This document shows, piece by piece, positions 62,449-64,000 of a stretch of 64,000 bases of DNA (positions are counted from its first letter, which is position 1; every line of letters begins with the position of its first letter). Where the stretch lies: positions 2,546,501-2,610,500 of the forward strand of contig NZ_CP016534.2 of the NCBI RefSeq assembly GCF_001687565.2, written 5' to 3'. A model generated the notes under the pieces. It saw nothing but the letters and a program-made list of their open reading frames with translations, was not told the origin of the DNA and did no database searches. Source of the stretch: Planococcus antarcticus DSM 14505. Lineage in GTDB: Bacteria > Bacillota > Bacilli > Bacillales_A > Planococcaceae. Both the position numbers and the translations under genes were made by a program.

Positions 62449-63912
62449 TTATACCGTTTTTTCATTTGCCTTTTGTTTTGCTGCGTCTGCTTTACGCTGC
62501 TTGCCTTTGCGCCAAACAACCCACAAAAACAGCATGAACACGACATACATGATAGCAAGAACCGCAATGTAAGCGGAATTTAGTTTAGTTTCTTCGGTCA
62601 CATGGAAAACTTCTGCAATTTCACGGTCCTGCGTCAAACGGTATTCTCCATTGTCTTCTTGGCGGATAATATCGCTTTCAAACAAACCGCGCATTTCCTG
62701 TCCTTCTCCAATAACCTCAGCAGGTAGGTTAATATTCTTAGTTACTGAAGAATTGTTGATGGCGATAATCCACGTTTCTTCATCATTGGAGCGTTTGTAG
62801 ACCAGCCAGCCATCTTCGTCATGTAGAATTTCCAATTCGCCTGTCCGTAAAGCCTCAGATGAATTGCGCAATGATGTCAAGTCCGTGATATGATCAACTA
62901 GTTCTTTGTCCACAGCTAAATCCAAAATTTGATGTGATTCGGGCAGCTCAGTGCCGTTCATTGCTGATTCGGAGCCATACTGGACGACTGGGATTCCGGG
63001 CATTGTCAATAACTGAGTCAACAGCAGTGTCCAGCGTGTTGGTGGAAAACCATTTTCTTCGACAATATCGGCTGTAAACCGAGATCCTATTAAAGAATCC
63101 ACTTGAATGAGGTTGTCTTCGCTTTCTTCCATGATAGAAGAAATTCCAGTCAAATCCTGGTCGAAATTCTTATAAGCCGCACGCAGGGTTTCTTCTACTC
63201 CTGGCAAGACCACTGCATCAACCCCAGGCATCTCTGCCATTTCTCTGTCGCTTAAGATGTAGCTGTCCCGGACGTCTTTAATGGCGTCAGAAAAATCACT
63301 TACAAATGACTCATCCAACTGGTCTGCATTCTGCAGACGGAAGCCATCAATTTCATAAGTCTCACTAAATTCCGTAAAAGTGGAAATCAATGCTTCCTGT
63401 GCTTCTAGATTCGAAGTATCCAAAGCCAGGCTGCCATCTTCATTTTCCGTAAACCAATCTGGATTTTCAGCTACCCAAACATGTTCCTCACTTACTTGCT
63501 GCGTTGGGACATCCACAATCACTTTCATATCCTGATCATGGATTTCAGCTACCAATTCTTCAAATTCTTCTTTTGTTCCAAAATGGCGCTCAAATTTGGT
63601 GTAGTCCAATACTCTTTTCCCATCATATGTAGCTGTCGAAAACACAGGTCCTATCGAAAGAGCGGTAAAGCCCATTTCTTTCACAAATAATAGTTCACTG
63701 GCCATGCCATCAAAGTCGCCTCCATTGAAACTTGCAGGATCCAATGCATTTACTTCGTAATCATTATCGATCTTTTTATTGAAATAACGGTCAACCAGTA
63801 CATCATAGATGAGCTCATCTTTTAGTTCGCGCTCGTCTGCAGCAAAAGCCGGATTAACGAGTGTTAACACTAGTACGCTTGATATGATGCTTAAAATCCA
63901 TTTTGCCTTCAA
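62449..63912 (-). CDS. Membrane-anchored GH13 (alpha-amylase-like) protein with degenerate active site
   Basis: A 487-residue exported protein with a signal peptide (cleavage near FAADE, residue 24), an amylase-type barrel, a beta C-domain, and a C-terminal membrane helix (~446-466, AYIAVLAIMYVVFMLFLWVV) with a basic tail. The barrel is recognisable by FNGGDFDGMASELLFVKEMG, EIDGFRLQ and MPGIPVVQYGSE. However, region I reads DVPTQQ instead of DxVxNH, the nucleophile position in GFRLD is Gln194, and the NHD of region IV is replaced (VDSLIG, 271-276). It is therefore probably not a working hydrolase. TTG 63912 is chosen, with AAGGAGG 8 nt upstream; the frame from 63975 lacks this and hides the signal peptide. 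Confidence 0.85.
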   Translation of the reverse strand: MKAKWILSIISSVLVLTLVNPAFAADERELKDELIYDVLVDRYFNKKIDNDYEVNALDPASFNGGDFDGMASELLFVKEMGFTALSIGPVFSTATYDGKRVLDYTKFERHFGTKEEFEELVAEIHDQDMKVIVDVPTQQVSEEHVWVAENPDWFTENEDGSLALDTSNLEAQEALISTFTEFSETYEIDGFRLQNADQLDESFVSDFSDAIKDVRDSYILSDREMAEMPGVDAVVLPGVEETLRAAYKNFDQDLTGISSIMEESEDNLIQVDSLIGSRFTADIVEENGFPPTRWTLLLTQLLTMPGIPVVQYGSESAMNGTELPESHQILDLAVDKELVDHITDLTSLRNSSEALRTGELEILHDEDGWLVYKRSNDEETWIIAINNSSVTKNINLPAEVIGEGQEMRGLFESDIIRQEDNGEYRLTQDREIAEVFHVTEETKLNSAYIAVLAIMYVVFMLFLWVVWRKGKQRKADAAKQKANEKTV

Positions 63913-64000
63913 TCTGAAATCCTCCTTCAATGAGGTTGCTATTGCGTGCCACACGGTTAATTTTATCAAATTCAAGCTACCGCTGCCATGTTAAGTTAGG
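63913..64000. other. Upstream edge of the amylase-like gene
   Basis: The last 88 bp hold the leader of the amylase-like gene. No complete promoter or other gene is visible before the window ends. Confidence 0.5.

Overview
The window is chromosomal DNA of a low-GC Gram-positive bacterium. It most likely belongs to Bacillales close to the Planococcaceae (Planococcus/Planomicrobium type); this is inferred from gene content, not from a marker gene. Supporting signs are strong AGGAGG-type ribosome sites, frequent GTG/TTG starts, Bacillus/Staphylococcus gene order (yjbI to yjbO, pepF-coiA-mecA-spx, app-trpS-opp, yitU-yitV-yitW, yjcFGH), a murE-prfC pair as in Staphylococcus, and sites matching LexA, CodY, CtsR, FapR, Rex and sigma-B consensus sequences. 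No prophage, IS element, CRISPR array or plasmid feature was found.

Layout. 1-5.2 kb: the N-terminal end of an RND efflux pump, then an M42 peptidase-murE-prfC operon. 5.2-11 kb: an orphan sensor kinase and a ykoGHIJ-like two-component system with two PepSY proteins. 11-15.1 kb: aldehyde dehydrogenase, a Gfo/Idh/MocA oxidoreductase, a 47-residue ORF behind a sigma-B-type promoter, a nuclease lipoprotein and tRNA-Val(GAC). 15.4-17.5 kb: a LexA-box-preceded Y-family polymerase with a YolD partner, and an orphan structured RNA candidate. 17.5-21.2 kb: a TAXI-type TRAP transporter. 21.3-24.6 kb: a PgpA-like phosphatase, yjcH-yjcG-yjcF and fabI. 24.6-32 kb: mgtE, prpE, and the yjb cluster (pseudouridine synthase, NAD kinase, small alarmone synthetase, UPF0738, CYTH, globin, SpxH). 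32-36.7 kb: a RoxS/RsaE-type sRNA with a Rex-like operator, pepF, coiA, mecA and spx. 37-38.4 kb: a DUF4015 putative glycosidase. 38.7-52.3 kb: two oligopeptide ABC transporters (oppABCDF with a perfect CodY box, and an app-like system) on either side of T-box-controlled trpS. 52.9-55.2 kb: fabH-fabF behind a FapR box. 55.3-57.8 kb: a DUF2929 protein and an N-domain-less ClpB with a perfect CtsR operator. 58-64 kb: yitW, yitV, yitU, degV, CoA-disulfide reductase, and a membrane-anchored GH13-like protein whose catalytic motifs have decayed.

Themes. Redox and proteolysis control is concentrated here: Spx, its adaptor SpxH, MecA, an N-domain-less ClpB, the Rex-linked RoxS sRNA, CoA-disulfide reductase and a truncated globin. 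Fatty-acid synthesis appears at two distant loci that share FapR-type palindromes. Peptide uptake is tied to nutrient state by CodY, next to tryptophan-responsive trpS.

The most notable items are the unidentified structured RNA at 17.35-17.49 kb, the sigma-B-linked 47-residue ORF at 13.75 kb, the inactive-looking amylase homologue at 62.4-63.9 kb, a 21-bp tandem repeat at 31.9 kb, the N-domain-less ClpB, and an SpxH lacking its CxxC. All identifications come from reading the sequence and recalling families; no database search was run.
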